This document shows, piece after piece, positions 8,818 through 18,188 of a DNA stretch of 64,000 nt. Position numbers and translations under genes: made by a program. Source of the stretch: Chitinophagales bacterium (GTDB lineage Bacteria; Bacteroidota; Bacteroidia; Chitinophagales; Saprospiraceae); the NCBI GenBank assembly GCA_026928325.1, contig JAIXKS010000007.1, forward strand, positions 1-64,000, read 5' to 3'. The notes under the pieces were generated by a model, which had not been told where the DNA came from, did no database searches, and was given only the letters and a program-made list of their open reading frames with translations. How positions within the stretch are numbered: position 1 is the stretch's first letter; every line of letters begins with the position of its first letter.

Positions 8818-9378
8818 GTGAATAATACGATTGAAAATATAATATTATCCTGTAAACAAGGAAGTAGAAAAGCCCAAAAGCTGCTTTTTGAAACTTATGC
8901 CGGCACTTTACTGACAGTGTCAAGACAATATACTATGGCAGGTATGGATCCGTTGGATAACTTGCAGGATAGTTTTATTAAAATTTTTGAAAAGATTTCT
9001 TCTTATGACGCTACATTGGGCAGCTTTGAATCTTGGGCGAGACGTATCGTCATCAATACAGCATTAGACAAGCTTAATAAGAATAAAATACAAGAAGTCA
9101 TGGTAGAAATGGATGAATTGATCCAAATAGCCGAAGACCAGATAGGAGTAACAGAAAGCTTAGAGGAACTAATGGAAATCATAGGAAAATTGCCTGATGG
9201 CTATAAACAAGTATTCTGTCTGTATGAAATAGAAGGTTTAAATCATAAGGAAATAGCACAAATGTTAGATATCAAAGAAGTGACTTCCAGGTCACAATTA
9301 AATAAAAGCAAACAAATGCTACGGTCAAAATTAGAGCAGCCCAATAGCATTTTTTCAATTAAATATCAATCAAAGTAA
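8818..9378 (+). CDS. ECF-type RNA polymerase sigma factor
   Basis: This 186-residue sigma-70 family factor starts at GTG 8818, 12 bases after the upstream stop. Region 2 runs from about residue 15 to 90 (AQKLLFETYAGTLL, then DNLQDSFIKIFEKI and FESWARRIVINTALDKL). Region 4 spans about 120-175 (LPDGYKQVFCLYEIEGLNHK, then EIAQMLDIKEVTSRSQLNK), the helix-turn-helix that binds the -35 box. The length and the absence of regions 1 and 3 fit the extracytoplasmic function group. Its stop touches the ATG of the next gene, a one-membrane-span protein that may be its anti-sigma factor. It probably directs transcription of this operon and other surface-protein genes; that target set is inference. Confidence 0.93.
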   Translation: MNNTIENIILSCKQGSRKAQKLLFETYAGTLLTVSRQYTMAGMDPLDNLQDSFIKIFEKISSYDATLGSFESWARRIVINTALDKLNKNKIQEVMVEMDELIQIAEDQIGVTESLEELMEIIGKLPDGYKQVFCLYEIEGLNHKEIAQMLDIKEVTSRSQLNKSKQMLRSKLEQPNSIFSIKYQSK

Positions 9379-10761
9379 ATGGAAAATAAAAATTTAAAAA
9401 ATAAACTTCAGGAGCTCAAGACCTATGCTTCGCCACTTGACATCCCTACTGAATGGGATGCGCTGGAAAAGAGGATGGACAAAAAGAAGAAGCGTCGCTT
9501 TATCATCTGGTGGTTTCCACTATTGGTAGGCGTGGGAATGGTAGGATACTGGGCCTTGACAGCAAATAGTAAGCACCTTCATGCCGATATGCAGGTAGTT
9601 CATGAAGCTGATAAATCTGAGGAAAATCATCCATCAGCCTTAACCTTCGATGCAGCAGATAAGGATAATGCAACGCTTGGCATATCTATTATAGACCACG
9701 ATATCAGTGCCTCGTCCATCATCATATCTGATATAGTAAATAATCCTGGACATCCAGAACAGAAAGTGGCTGTAACTTCTATGATTAAGCCAGTTAAAGC
9801 GGGAGAAAATATCAACCTCACAAATTCGGAAAACACCATTAATATTCAGGATAATACAATTAATAGTCTAACTGAAAACAATCAAAAAAACAGATGGAAG
9901 GAGGAGGAAGTAATCTTGGAAAACCAAACAAAGCCAACGGATAAAGTCAATACAGAAGGCTACAACTTGACAGAATTGCTGGCTATGAAAGAACTACAAC
10001 CTTTTGATGTATCTCATGAATTTAGTTCACTTGAAGAGAGTATTCAGCCATTAAGAAAGCCATTAACATGGTTTACTGACGTGCGGATGATGGCCGGTGT
10101 ACACCATTACAGATATCAAAATGTAGCTCAAGAAGCAAATCACGTCATGGCCATGCGTAAAGCGTCTGAACGCCCCTTAGAAACTTACGGAGCACTATGG
10201 ACGTTAGGCAAGAATCTTGGTCGAGACTTCTATATGTCGGCAGGCTTGATACTCTATCGCAGCAATGACAAATGGCAGCGTAGTAAAAGAGATACTATCT
10301 CGGTCATCATCGAAGGACAGGTCATAGAGGAATACACCAATCATGCAGGCGTGATCGAGACCACCAATGGCAATAAAGCAGCCATTAAAGTATCGGACCT
10401 TGTCCAAACCCGCTATAATCATACGACTACAGTCGCTCCTATGATAGCCATAGGCAAGCGGCTGCATGTGTTTAAGATGAGATGGTCAATGGAAGCCAAT
10501 GTGGCACTACCTTTGAGCACCACTCATGTAGGCCAAGTGTGGGATGACCGACAAAACATCGTAAACATGGCTCAGACATACACGCCTAAAAATTATTTGC
10601 AATATGGATTTAATCTCTCCTATATCTATCCGATATCCGCAAACTGGCATATTTATGGAGGCTATCAATATCAATTTTCTCGACTACAAAGCACGTCGGG
10701 ATATTTTAGAAATCAAAATTTTCACGGGCTTTCGGCTGGTGTAAAATATTATATTAACTAA
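9379..10761 (+). CDS. Single-span membrane protein, possible anti-sigma partner
   Basis: The 460-residue protein starts at the ATG directly abutting the sigma factor stop, which implies translational coupling. Residues 1-40 are charged and cytoplasmic (SPLDIPTEWDALEKRMDKKK). One membrane segment follows at about 41-60 (FIIWWFPLLVGVGMVGYWAL). A long polar linker follows, and then from about residue 230 a C-terminal part with alternating strands and aromatic ends (YGGYQYQFSR, FHGLSAGVKYYIN) like a small outer-membrane beta-barrel or porin-like domain. The layout matches Bacteroidota proteins encoded just after ECF sigma factors. No zinc-binding anti-sigma motif was seen, so the anti-sigma role is inferred from position and topology. 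Confidence 0.65.
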   Translation: MENKNLKNKLQELKTYASPLDIPTEWDALEKRMDKKKKRRFIIWWFPLLVGVGMVGYWALTANSKHLHADMQVVHEADKSEENHPSALTFDAADKDNATLGISIIDHDISASSIIISDIVNNPGHPEQKVAVTSMIKPVKAGENINLTNSENTINIQDNTINSLTENNQKNRWKEEEVILENQTKPTDKVNTEGYNLTELLAMKELQPFDVSHEFSSLEESIQPLRKPLTWFTDVRMMAGVHHYRYQNVAQEANHVMAMRKASERPLETYGALWTLGKNLGRDFYMSAGLILYRSNDKWQRSKRDTISVIIEGQVIEEYTNHAGVIETTNGNKAAIKVSDLVQTRYNHTTTVAPMIAIGKRLHVFKMRWSMEANVALPLSTTHVGQVWDDRQNIVNMAQTYTPKNYLQYGFNLSYIYPISANWHIYGGYQYQFSRLQSTSGYFRNQNFHGLSAGVKYYIN

Positions 10762-10774
10762 AAAATCAAGAAAA

Positions 10775-13192
10775 ATGAAAAGTTTTTTGACTTTTATGTT
10801 TTTATGGGCCACATTCATACTATCGGCCCAAAATAATCAAGGCATCATCAAGGTAAATGTAGAAAACGGCTGTGGCCAATTATTTACGGAGCAGGTGACC
10901 ATTGACTTGTATAAATATACTACGGGAAGTGCTGAACTTGTGGGTAGCTCGTCAGAAAATCCAGCTGAATTTTCAGATTTGGATTCGGATGCTTATTACA
11001 AAATCGAAGTGTCCTCCTCAGCTAAACATGACAAACATGTTTCTATCAAAGATTTGCATGTAATGAAAGCCATCATCTTAGGCTTATATCCTATGAGCAT
11101 TGCATCAGGTAAAGCAGGAAGAGTATTTGATGATTGGCTATATTTTTCTACTTTAGACTTTGTTATCCTAAGCAGGCAAAGGATTGGGTTGGAAGACCGA
11201 TTAAAAGATACTTGGTTTTTTGTAGATCAAGAAACTGATGCTGTGGATTCTATAAAGTTTGGCAATTTGGCCAATGACTATAAAGAATTAACCTTTGATG
11301 CTTTTAAGCATGGAGCTGTAGCTTCAACGCTACCGGATTTCTGCGATTGCACGGACGATGACACTACTTCAGTTGCATCAGTGCTTCTACCAGATATTGA
11401 GGTAAAAGCCGGTGAAGAAGTGGTGTTTGATTTAATTTATCAAGGTGGTGTTCATGATATTGGACTTGTTTTTTCAATGCAATATCAAGATGGTGAGCTC
11501 ACTGTTATTTCATCTGAAAGTGATGTCATCTTCAATCATATACAGTCGAGCCAAACTTTGCATATTTTATATTATTATGACCCATATTATGGACCGAATC
11601 TCCCCACGTTTAAAATCGCCAAGATCAGGTTTCTACCACATAGAAATGGTGCATTGTCTTCGTTTTTCAAGCTCAATCCCGATTTTCAGTGGGAAGTGGC
11701 GTACGAAGAAGCCAATTGTTTAAAATCATATCATAGCTTGGTTTTAGACGTTAAAGGGATTTGTGATATCATCTGGCCACCTGTCCTAGTTATATTACCT
11801 GATTGTGATCCGAGGTCTGACTATCAGACAGGAGAACCTACTGTTGGTAAAGCATGTACGGATATCGTATATTTTACCTATAAAGATTACACTATTATGG
11901 ATCAAAACCAGTGTAATAAGACGATCCGAGCTTGGTCCGCACTCAATATTTCGACAGGAGACAGATATTCATTTACTCAAATTATTATAGTAGATAAAGA
12001 CTATCCTATCGTTTGTGGCAATTATACTGTCCTTCTGACTAATGGAACTGCTACTATCCATGCTTCTGATCTTATTAAGAGCAGCAAAAAGAAAGGCAAG
12101 TACTCGTTTTCACAAAAAGACGCTTCCGATACCATCCGAGTATTGACCAATACACTACCGCTGACGGAGTTGTTGACGGTGTACGATTTAGAAGACACTA
12201 CCTATTGTATTGCCTCAGTAACAAAATTATTTAATGGATGTGCAGATCCTATCCTCGTAAATAAAAGCGTCACACTAAGCTCTCAAGGTAGTAACTATGT
12301 ACTTAAAGCTGAAGCCTTTGATGCTGGAAATGCCAATCACTGCTTAGGCGCAATCACAGACTTTGAATATAAATCGCCTATTACCGGCCAATATACGAGT
12401 GTGGAGACATTCCCATATAAAAATTACAAAGGATCAGTTGTGCGTCCCGTTGCACTTCGATATAAAGTCAATGGCAGCTGGTGGGTGCATCCTGAATACG
12501 TAGAAATCTACTTTAAAGATGATAACCAACACCCGCCATTAGAGTTGAGATGCTATGATGATTTATTGACTAAAGGAGTACCACACGATATCGCCTTTTT
12601 CTCATCTAATTTTGAAAACATCTACGGTATCCAAGGAGCACTTCAACTAGAAAATGCCAATATTGTAAGTACAAAAAAGATAAAGTTAAGTGAAATTGAA
12701 TTTAATGAAAAGAACAGTAGTCTAAAGTTTGTATGGTTCTCTCCTACTGCTAGAACCTATACAGACAGAGACACCTTGTTTGTTTTGAAGGTCTTGCCTA
12801 CCCAAGATGCTTATGTCTCTGACATTATAAGAATTGCAGATGATTTATTGCAATCTGAAGCAGTGCTGGATAATCTGAGTAGTACGAAGATAAACCTATT
12901 GATCAGATTTGACAAGAGGACAGCAACAGAAGATCACCAACAGTCCAAAGATTTGGTAGTTTATCCCAATCCATCCACCAGTGGACATATAACCATAATG
13001 GCAGAAGGATGGCAGCAAGGCAGCATCAGCATCTATGACGGATTAGGCCAATTAGTTCAAGAAGAAACACATAAATCTGTTGACGGCACCTTTCATATTT
13101 CCATGCCGGAAAACTTGAGCAATGGTCTTTACATCATTCGACTGAGCGACAAAAACGCCATCCGCATCAGTAAAGTACTATTAATAAGATAA
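10775..13192 (+). CDS. Large T9SS-exported protein with dockerin-like region
   Basis: The 805-residue protein has a signal peptide (MKSFLTFMFLWATFILSAQ) and ends with a T9SS sorting domain (VVYPNPSTSGHITI, then SISIYDGLGQLVQ and LSNGLYIIRLSDK). Residues about 88-135 resemble a degenerate dockerin-type repeat pair common in Saprospiria surface proteins (IKDLHVMKAIILGLYPM, then TLDFVILSRQRIGLEDR). Around 385-415 is a motif like those in HYR-type modules (CNKTIRAWSALNISTGD). A cohesin-like beta-sandwich may lie at 615-710. It starts 13 bases after the membrane protein gene and closes the sigma-factor operon. It is probably an adhesive or matrix protein at the cell surface; no catalytic site was recognised. 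Confidence 0.8.
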   Translation: MKSFLTFMFLWATFILSAQNNQGIIKVNVENGCGQLFTEQVTIDLYKYTTGSAELVGSSSENPAEFSDLDSDAYYKIEVSSSAKHDKHVSIKDLHVMKAIILGLYPMSIASGKAGRVFDDWLYFSTLDFVILSRQRIGLEDRLKDTWFFVDQETDAVDSIKFGNLANDYKELTFDAFKHGAVASTLPDFCDCTDDDTTSVASVLLPDIEVKAGEEVVFDLIYQGGVHDIGLVFSMQYQDGELTVISSESDVIFNHIQSSQTLHILYYYDPYYGPNLPTFKIAKIRFLPHRNGALSSFFKLNPDFQWEVAYEEANCLKSYHSLVLDVKGICDIIWPPVLVILPDCDPRSDYQTGEPTVGKACTDIVYFTYKDYTIMDQNQCNKTIRAWSALNISTGDRYSFTQIIIVDKDYPIVCGNYTVLLTNGTATIHASDLIKSSKKKGKYSFSQKDASDTIRVLTNTLPLTELLTVYDLEDTTYCIASVTKLFNGCADPILVNKSVTLSSQGSNYVLKAEAFDAGNANHCLGAITDFEYKSPITGQYTSVETFPYKNYKGSVVRPVALRYKVNGSWWVHPEYVEIYFKDDNQHPPLELRCYDDLLTKGVPHDIAFFSSNFENIYGIQGALQLENANIVSTKKIKLSEIEFNEKNSSLKFVWFSPTARTYTDRDTLFVLKVLPTQDAYVSDIIRIADDLLQSEAVLDNLSSTKINLLIRFDKRTATEDHQQSKDLVVYPNPSTSGHITIMAEGWQQGSISIYDGLGQLVQEETHKSVDGTFHISMPENLSNGLYIIRLSDKNAIRISKVLLIR

Positions 13193-13256
13193 TGTATAGA
13201 TTTTAAGATTTGATAAATTGTTAGTTTAGTTTTTTCAAACTGTGAAGCTATTAACG

Positions 13257-13281
13257 AGGCCGGTTACGCCAGTAGCCGGCC
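13257..13281. terminator. GC-rich hairpin in the gap before ychF
   Basis: GGCCGGTTAC and GTAGCCGGCC pair over 10 bp with one wobble, loop GCCA. It is the only GC-rich block in the 307-base gap (13193-13499) and lies 65 bases after the T9SS stop. There is no T-run, so a terminator role is only likely. The rest of the gap holds the ychF promoter and nothing else I can name. Confidence 0.45.
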
Positions 13282-13453
13282 AGCTTCGCAAAATGGTGGG
13301 TCAAAACAAAAAAGCCCAATCGAAAGTCCAATGCCTTAATCACTACAAAAAAAAATCACTACCAGCCATCTAAAAACTATTAAACTCAGGCGGCTCTGCC
13401 AACGGCTTTGAATATTAGAAGCATATAAATACAGTATGCAATGAGAAAAACAT

Positions 13454-13461
13454 TATCTTTG
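13454..13461 (+). promoter_or_regulatory. TAnnTTTG box for ychF
   Basis: TATCTTTG, a perfect Bacteroidota -7 box, lies 38 bases before the ychF ATG. No clear TTG at -33. Confidence 0.6.
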
Positions 13462-13499
13462 CACGATTTTTCATAATAAGTTATAAAAAAACATCATAT

Positions 13500-14597
13500 A
13501 TGGGTCTTCAGTGTGGTATTGTTGGACTTCCAAACGTAGGAAAATCCACCCTATTTAATGCGCTTACTTCAGCAAAAGCCTTGGCAGCCAATTATCCTTT
13601 TGCAACCAAGGAACCTAATTTGGGCATGATTGTCGTTCCCGACGAACGATTAGACAAGCTAGAAGCATTGGTGCAGCCGCAAAGGGTACTTCCTACAAGT
13701 GTAGAAATATTAGATATCGCAGGACTCATCAAAGGCGCAAGTAAAGGAGAAGGCTTGGGCAATCAGTTTTTGGCTAATATTCGAGAAGTAGATGCTATCG
13801 TCCACGTCGTGCGATGCTTTGAAGATGACAATGTCATCCATGTCGATGGCAATGTCGATCCTGTCAGAGATAAAGAAATCATCGATATGGAACTCATCCT
13901 TAAGGATATAGATACCATGGAAAAGAGAATAGACAAACTCAAAAAACAAGCTAAATCAGGAGCTAAAGATGACGCTATCAATGTCGAATGGGCAACTTCT
14001 CTCCTAAAGCACCTTGAAAGTGAACGCCCGGCTAGAAGCTTTGAGGTAGATGAAGCTTTTAGTGATTTGTATAAAGATTTATACTTATTGACTAGCAAAC
14101 CCATACTCTATGTCTGCAATGTAGATGAAAACGCTGTCGTAGATGGCAATAAGCATACAGCTCGTTTTATAGAAGCGATTAAAGACGAAAACGCCGAAGT
14201 GCTATTTATTTGCGCAGGTATCGAAGCTGAAATCGCCGAATTAGAGACCAAAGAGGAACGAATGGAATTTATAGAAGCAATGGGATTATCCGAACCAGGC
14301 GTTAACAAAATCATTAAGGCCGCTTACAAACTATTAAATCTATCCACCTACTTTACCGCTGGTGTAAAAGAAGTTCGCGCTTGGACAATCAAAAATGGTT
14401 GGAAAGCACCTCAAGCCGCAGGAGTTATTCATACGGACTTCGAAAAAGGATTTATTCGAGCAGAAGTGATCAAATACAAAGATTTTGTGCAGTATGGCTC
14501 TGAAGCTGCTGTCAAAGAAGCCGGGAAAATGGGCGTTGAAGGTAAAGAATATATCGTCGAGGATGGAGATATCATGCACTTTAGATTCAATGTTTAA
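13500..14597 (+). CDS. ychF: Redox-regulated ribosome-binding ATPase YchF
   Basis: The product is 365 residues, the family's normal length. It is an Obg-related P-loop NTPase that prefers ATP and binds the 70S ribosome. The P-loop is at residues 7-17 (GLPNVGKSTLFN). Switch and G3 elements follow (ILDIAGLIKGASKGEGLGNQ), then the altered G4-like motif (YVCNVDE near residue 205) typical of YchF, a coiled-coil insert, and the C-terminal TGS domain (EVRAWTIKNGWKAPQAAGVI, then HTDFEKGFIRAEV). It is monocistronic or followed by the pseudouridine synthase in the same frame 45 bases later. Identification is secure by sequence pattern. Confidence 0.97.
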   Translation: MGLQCGIVGLPNVGKSTLFNALTSAKALAANYPFATKEPNLGMIVVPDERLDKLEALVQPQRVLPTSVEILDIAGLIKGASKGEGLGNQFLANIREVDAIVHVVRCFEDDNVIHVDGNVDPVRDKEIIDMELILKDIDTMEKRIDKLKKQAKSGAKDDAINVEWATSLLKHLESERPARSFEVDEAFSDLYKDLYLLTSKPILYVCNVDENAVVDGNKHTARFIEAIKDENAEVLFICAGIEAEIAELETKEERMEFIEAMGLSEPGVNKIIKAAYKLLNLSTYFTAGVKEVRAWTIKNGWKAPQAAGVIHTDFEKGFIRAEVIKYKDFVQYGSEAAVKEAGKMGVEGKEYIVEDGDIMHFRFNV

Positions 14598-14642
14598 CGG
14601 TGTATTCCTAATATTTACCCATCAAAATACGCTGCTATTAGT

Positions 14643-15371
14643 ACGAACACTTCATATTATGTTTTTTACAAACCTTACAATGTTTTAACACAGTTTAGTA
14701 AGGAAAGCCCGGATCATGTCACCTTAGCGGACTATCTCAAGGTAGATAAGGATGTATATCCGATCGGTCGGCTGGACAAAGACTCGGAAGGTCTTCTAAT
14801 CCTGACCAATGATAGAAAACTCAATGAAGCACTACTCCACCCTAGCAAAAAGCATAGAAAAACGTATTTCGTGCAAGTAGATGGAGACCTTACAAGCCAA
14901 GCCATCCAACAAGTGGCCAAAGGCGTAGATATCAAACTTGCCACAAGCACCTACAGAACGAAACCTTGTCAAGTCAAAAAACTGTCCAAGGCACCGGTCT
15001 TACCCGAGCGCAATCCTCCTATACGAGTGAGAAAACTAATCCCAACCTCATGGGCCGTTATCGAATTGACAGAAGGCAAAAATCGCCAGGTTCGAAAAAT
15101 GTTTTCTGCTGTTGGGTTTCCTGTTCTCAGATTGGTACGGGTTCAAATTGAAGATTTGAAAATAGGAAAGTTAGAGCCAGGTAAATATTATTCCATCGAG
15201 AAAAAAGAGTTGCTAAAATTGCTCAATATTGACTATTCTAAGCCAATCCCTACAAGTCCAACCAGCTCGAAGAAATCTTCAAAACCGGCTCGCCAGGTAC
15301 AGAGAAACACAGCTCCCAAAAAATTGACAATGCCGAAATCTGGAATTTCAAAAAAAAATAATAACCGATAA
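14643..15371 (+). CDS. RluE/RsuA-family rRNA pseudouridine synthase, start codon unclear
   Basis: The protein isomerises a uridine in rRNA (RluE modifies 23S U2457 in E. coli). The frame carries SYYVFYKPYNVLTQFSKESP, then the catalytic motif PIGRLDKDSEGLLILTND with the active-site Asp. Further on come HPSKKHRKTYFVQV and EGKNRQVRKMFSAVGFPVLR. It ends in a basic, Ser/Thr/Pro-rich tail of about 45 residues. The frame is open from the ychF stop, but no ATG, GTG or TTG precedes the conserved N-terminus. The first usable GTG is at 14871, which would delete the catalytic Asp. The best candidates are ACG at 14643 (one transition from ATG, five codons before YKP-type homology) or ATT at 14637. The coordinates use ACG. 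It may be a weak start, a mutation or a sequence error. Confidence 0.8.
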   Translation, partial: TNTSYYVFYKPYNVLTQFSKESPDHVTLADYLKVDKDVYPIGRLDKDSEGLLILTNDRKLNEALLHPSKKHRKTYFVQVDGDLTSQAIQQVAKGVDIKLATSTYRTKPCQVKKLSKAPVLPERNPPIRVRKLIPTSWAVIELTEGKNRQVRKMFSAVGFPVLRLVRVQIEDLKIGKLEPGKYYSIEKKELLKLLNIDYSKPIPTSPTSSKKSSKPARQVQRNTAPKKLTMPKSGISKKNNNR

Positions 15372-15498
15372 TCTTTGGCTCGGATGAATGCATCTGATTT
15401 CGTCACGAGCATCAAATATTCGGGTTAACGGTAGGCTACCAAGTATTACAGATATACATTTTTAGCATATATTTCACCACGATATAAGCATCAATCCT

Positions 15499-15506
15499 TA
15501 TCTTTG
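15499..15506 (+). promoter_or_regulatory. TAnnTTTG box for the TPR membrane protein gene
   Basis: TATCTTTG lies 26 bases before the ATG at 15533. No matching -33 TTG is seen. The gap 15372-15532 contains no gene. Confidence 0.6.
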
Positions 15507-15532
15507 TCATCAGTAGCAAAAAAAGGAATATT

Positions 15533-17521
15533 ATGGCGAAAAATATCAAAGCGTCTAAAACCGTCAAAGCGATTCAATCCTCGCAAACACAAGCCACAAA
15601 ACCAGCGACAACTTCCGGCAACGCCATTATGCAATGGCTACCTGTCATCGGTGTTTTGGCGATTACTTTTATTTGCTTTTTCACTGCCATAGACAACAAA
15701 TTTGTCAATTGGGACGATGATCGCAATTTTTATGAAAACGAATTAATCACCACGATTACCAAAGATAATTTTTGGACAAATACGAAAGCCATTTTTTCAA
15801 CCAATGTCATTGGTAACTATAATCCGCTACCTATATGGACTTTTGCTCTTGAAAAGCTACAATTTGGCTTAAACAATCCTTCAGCATGGCATTTGAATAA
15901 TGTTTTACTACACCTGATTTGTGTATTTTTGGTGTATCGAATTGTCCTCTTAATGGGTATCGGATGGCGAGGCGCTATGATAACCGCCTTATTATTTGGC
16001 ATCCATCCTATGCGGGTAGAATCCGTAGCATGGGTGACAGAGCGAAAGGATGTATTGTTTGGTGCATTTTATCTTGGCGCATTACTCCAATATGTAAAAT
16101 GGAAACAAGACCACAAATCAATCCGATGGTTCTGGATAATCGCATGCTTTATCTTGTCCTTATTTTCCAAGATTCAAGCCGTTTCTCTTCCCTTGAGTAT
16201 GCTTGCAATTGACTACTATTTAGACAAAAAGTGGTCTATACAAGACTTCAAGCGACTAATCATCCATAAAATACCCGTATTTTTACTTTCTCTAGGTTTT
16301 GGTGTTTTCGGTATCTATTACCTCAGTAAATATGGAACGCTCAGTACCCATGTAGATACAACAGATTTTAATTTTATCCAACGGATTTTTCTAGGCGCCT
16401 ATAGTTTTATCATCTATATCGTCAAAGCTGCCGTTCCTTTCCGACTTTCACCATTATACCCTTATCCTTCTTCATTTCCTCCGTATTTCTATCCTTCCAT
16501 ACTCATAGTACCACTCACGATTTACTTGCTATACAAAATGTATATCCAAGAAAAAAAAGCCTTATTTTTCGGGATTACGTTTTTTATCGTTAACATTATT
16601 TTTTTACTACAAGTATTAGGTGCTGGACAAGGATATTTGGCAGACCGATTTACCTACATCGCCTACTTTGGACTGTTTTTTATCGTGGGTTATTATGCGG
16701 ATGATTGGTTCCATTCCAAATCGGTCCAACCTGCCTACCTATGGAGTGTTTCTGCAATCGCATTCGTTCTTTTAGGCTCAATGACCTTTCAACAAAACAA
16801 AGTCTGGTCAAATAGCGGAACATTATGGACCCACGTTTTGAAATATTATAAGAATACCACCTTGCCCTATGGCAACAGAGCCAACTATTATCGTGAGCAA
16901 AAGATGTATAACGAAGCCCTTGCTGATTATGAAGCCTCGCTAAGGCTCAAAGAGCACCAACCTCAAGTGTATAATAGCCGCGGAAGGATGTATTTCGAAG
17001 CGGCTAAAGGGAGAGACACCCTACTCCTTGCACTCAATGATTATACGAAAGCCATCGAATACCTGCCTGAGGATGGAGAATTTAGAATCAACCGAGGTGC
17101 AACTTATGCGCGATTAGGCGAAACCCAAAAAGCCATTGACGATATAAGCGAAGGTCTTAAACTAAAGCCGGATCACGCTGTTGGTTATTTGAATAGATCC
17201 ATTATGTATCACAATACAGGACAAATTGATTTAGCTTTAAAAGATATAGAATCTTACCTCCAACTGAATCCATCGAGTGGCGATTTATGGTATGAGAAAG
17301 GCAGAGCCTTAAACTTGCTCAAACGACCAGATGAAGCAATTCTCGCTTATTCTGAAGCATTCCGACATCCAGTAAGTAATCCAGGGCTCATCTTTTACGA
17401 AAGATCTAAAACCTACTATATCCTCAACAAAATAAATGAAGCGAAAGCAGATTTGCAAAAAGCCATGGAATACCAATTCAACGCTATTGATGACAATTAT
17501 AAAAAACGATTAGGTATGTAA
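15533..17521 (+). CDS. Polytopic membrane protein with C-terminal TPR repeats (TMTC-like)
   Basis: The 662-residue protein has a basic N-terminus, then about ten membrane segments between residues 35 and 410. An early lumenal-type loop carries NKFVNWDDDRNFYENE, an acidic WDD motif like that of GT-C glycosyltransferases of the TMTC type. Another loop has HPMRVESVAWVTERKDV. The last 230 residues are tetratricopeptide repeats (for example NEALADYEASLRL, TKAIEYLPEDGEFRINRGAT, QKAIDDISEGLKLKPDHAVG). The combination matches bacterial TMTC-like proteins proposed to transfer sugars to proteins or lipids. Substrate is unknown. A hemolysin III family gene follows two bases after the stop, so the two are likely co-transcribed. 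Confidence 0.8.
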   Translation: MAKNIKASKTVKAIQSSQTQATKPATTSGNAIMQWLPVIGVLAITFICFFTAIDNKFVNWDDDRNFYENELITTITKDNFWTNTKAIFSTNVIGNYNPLPIWTFALEKLQFGLNNPSAWHLNNVLLHLICVFLVYRIVLLMGIGWRGAMITALLFGIHPMRVESVAWVTERKDVLFGAFYLGALLQYVKWKQDHKSIRWFWIIACFILSLFSKIQAVSLPLSMLAIDYYLDKKWSIQDFKRLIIHKIPVFLLSLGFGVFGIYYLSKYGTLSTHVDTTDFNFIQRIFLGAYSFIIYIVKAAVPFRLSPLYPYPSSFPPYFYPSILIVPLTIYLLYKMYIQEKKALFFGITFFIVNIIFLLQVLGAGQGYLADRFTYIAYFGLFFIVGYYADDWFHSKSVQPAYLWSVSAIAFVLLGSMTFQQNKVWSNSGTLWTHVLKYYKNTTLPYGNRANYYREQKMYNEALADYEASLRLKEHQPQVYNSRGRMYFEAAKGRDTLLLALNDYTKAIEYLPEDGEFRINRGATYARLGETQKAIDDISEGLKLKPDHAVGYLNRSIMYHNTGQIDLALKDIESYLQLNPSSGDLWYEKGRALNLLKRPDEAILAYSEAFRHPVSNPGLIFYERSKTYYILNKINEAKADLQKAMEYQFNAIDDNYKKRLGM

Positions 17522-17523
17522 TT

Positions 17524-18168
17524 ATGAGTTTAGGCAACTCCATCATATTTCGATTATTCTCAAACCTAAATAAGGATGAGAAGTTTAATTTTGTAACTCA
17601 TTTTGTAGGCTTAATCGCCAATGTATTGTTCAGCCCATTTTTGATGTTGCAAGCCCATACTAAAGGTCAGTTTTTAGCTTTTTTAGTCTATAGTATCGGT
17701 GCGAGTACCATGTTTGCTTGTTCTTCATTTTATCACTTGGCCAATGACCCGATAAGAAAAAGAGTTTGGCAATTATTGGATTATATCGCCATTTTTATTT
17801 TGATCGGGAGTTCTTACACCGCCTTTATATTGATTTACCTCAACACACCACTAGGTCATATTTTCCTATTTGCACATTGGCTCATTATAGCATTTGGTAT
17901 TGCATTTAGAATCTTGGAAAAAGAAAAATTCAAATCTATCTCCTTGACTCTTTATATCCTCCTCGGCTGGATGGTCATCCTTATCTTTAAAGATATCACC
18001 GCTAATATGACCGTAACGGTAAAAACACTTTTGGTAGTAGGTGGCGTTTTTTATACAATGGGCGTTTATTTTTTTATCAATCAAAAAATCCCGCTCAGCC
18101 ATGCTATTTGGCATATTTTCGTAATACTAGGTGTTGCCAGCCATTATATGGCCTTATTTTATTCTTAA
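17524..18168 (+). CDS. Hemolysin III family (TrhA/PAQR-type) membrane protein
   Basis: The 214-residue protein shows seven hydrophobic segments and the family's conserved metal-site pattern: NFVTHFVGLIAN near residue 24, CSSFYHLAND near 67, and a C-terminal SHAIWHIFVILGVASHYMAL. Histidines in the first, second and last motifs coordinate zinc in PAQR relatives. Bacterial members (TrhA, YqfA) influence membrane lipid homeostasis; the older haemolysin label is doubtful. It starts two bases after the TPR membrane gene. Its stop is followed at once by two tandem MITE-like repeats. Confidence 0.92.
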   Translation: MSLGNSIIFRLFSNLNKDEKFNFVTHFVGLIANVLFSPFLMLQAHTKGQFLAFLVYSIGASTMFACSSFYHLANDPIRKRVWQLLDYIAIFILIGSSYTAFILIYLNTPLGHIFLFAHWLIIAFGIAFRILEKEKFKSISLTLYILLGWMVILIFKDITANMTVTVKTLLVVGGVFYTMGVYFFINQKIPLSHAIWHIFVILGVASHYMALFYS

Positions 18169-18188
18169 AAGGCAAATTTAATCAGCCT

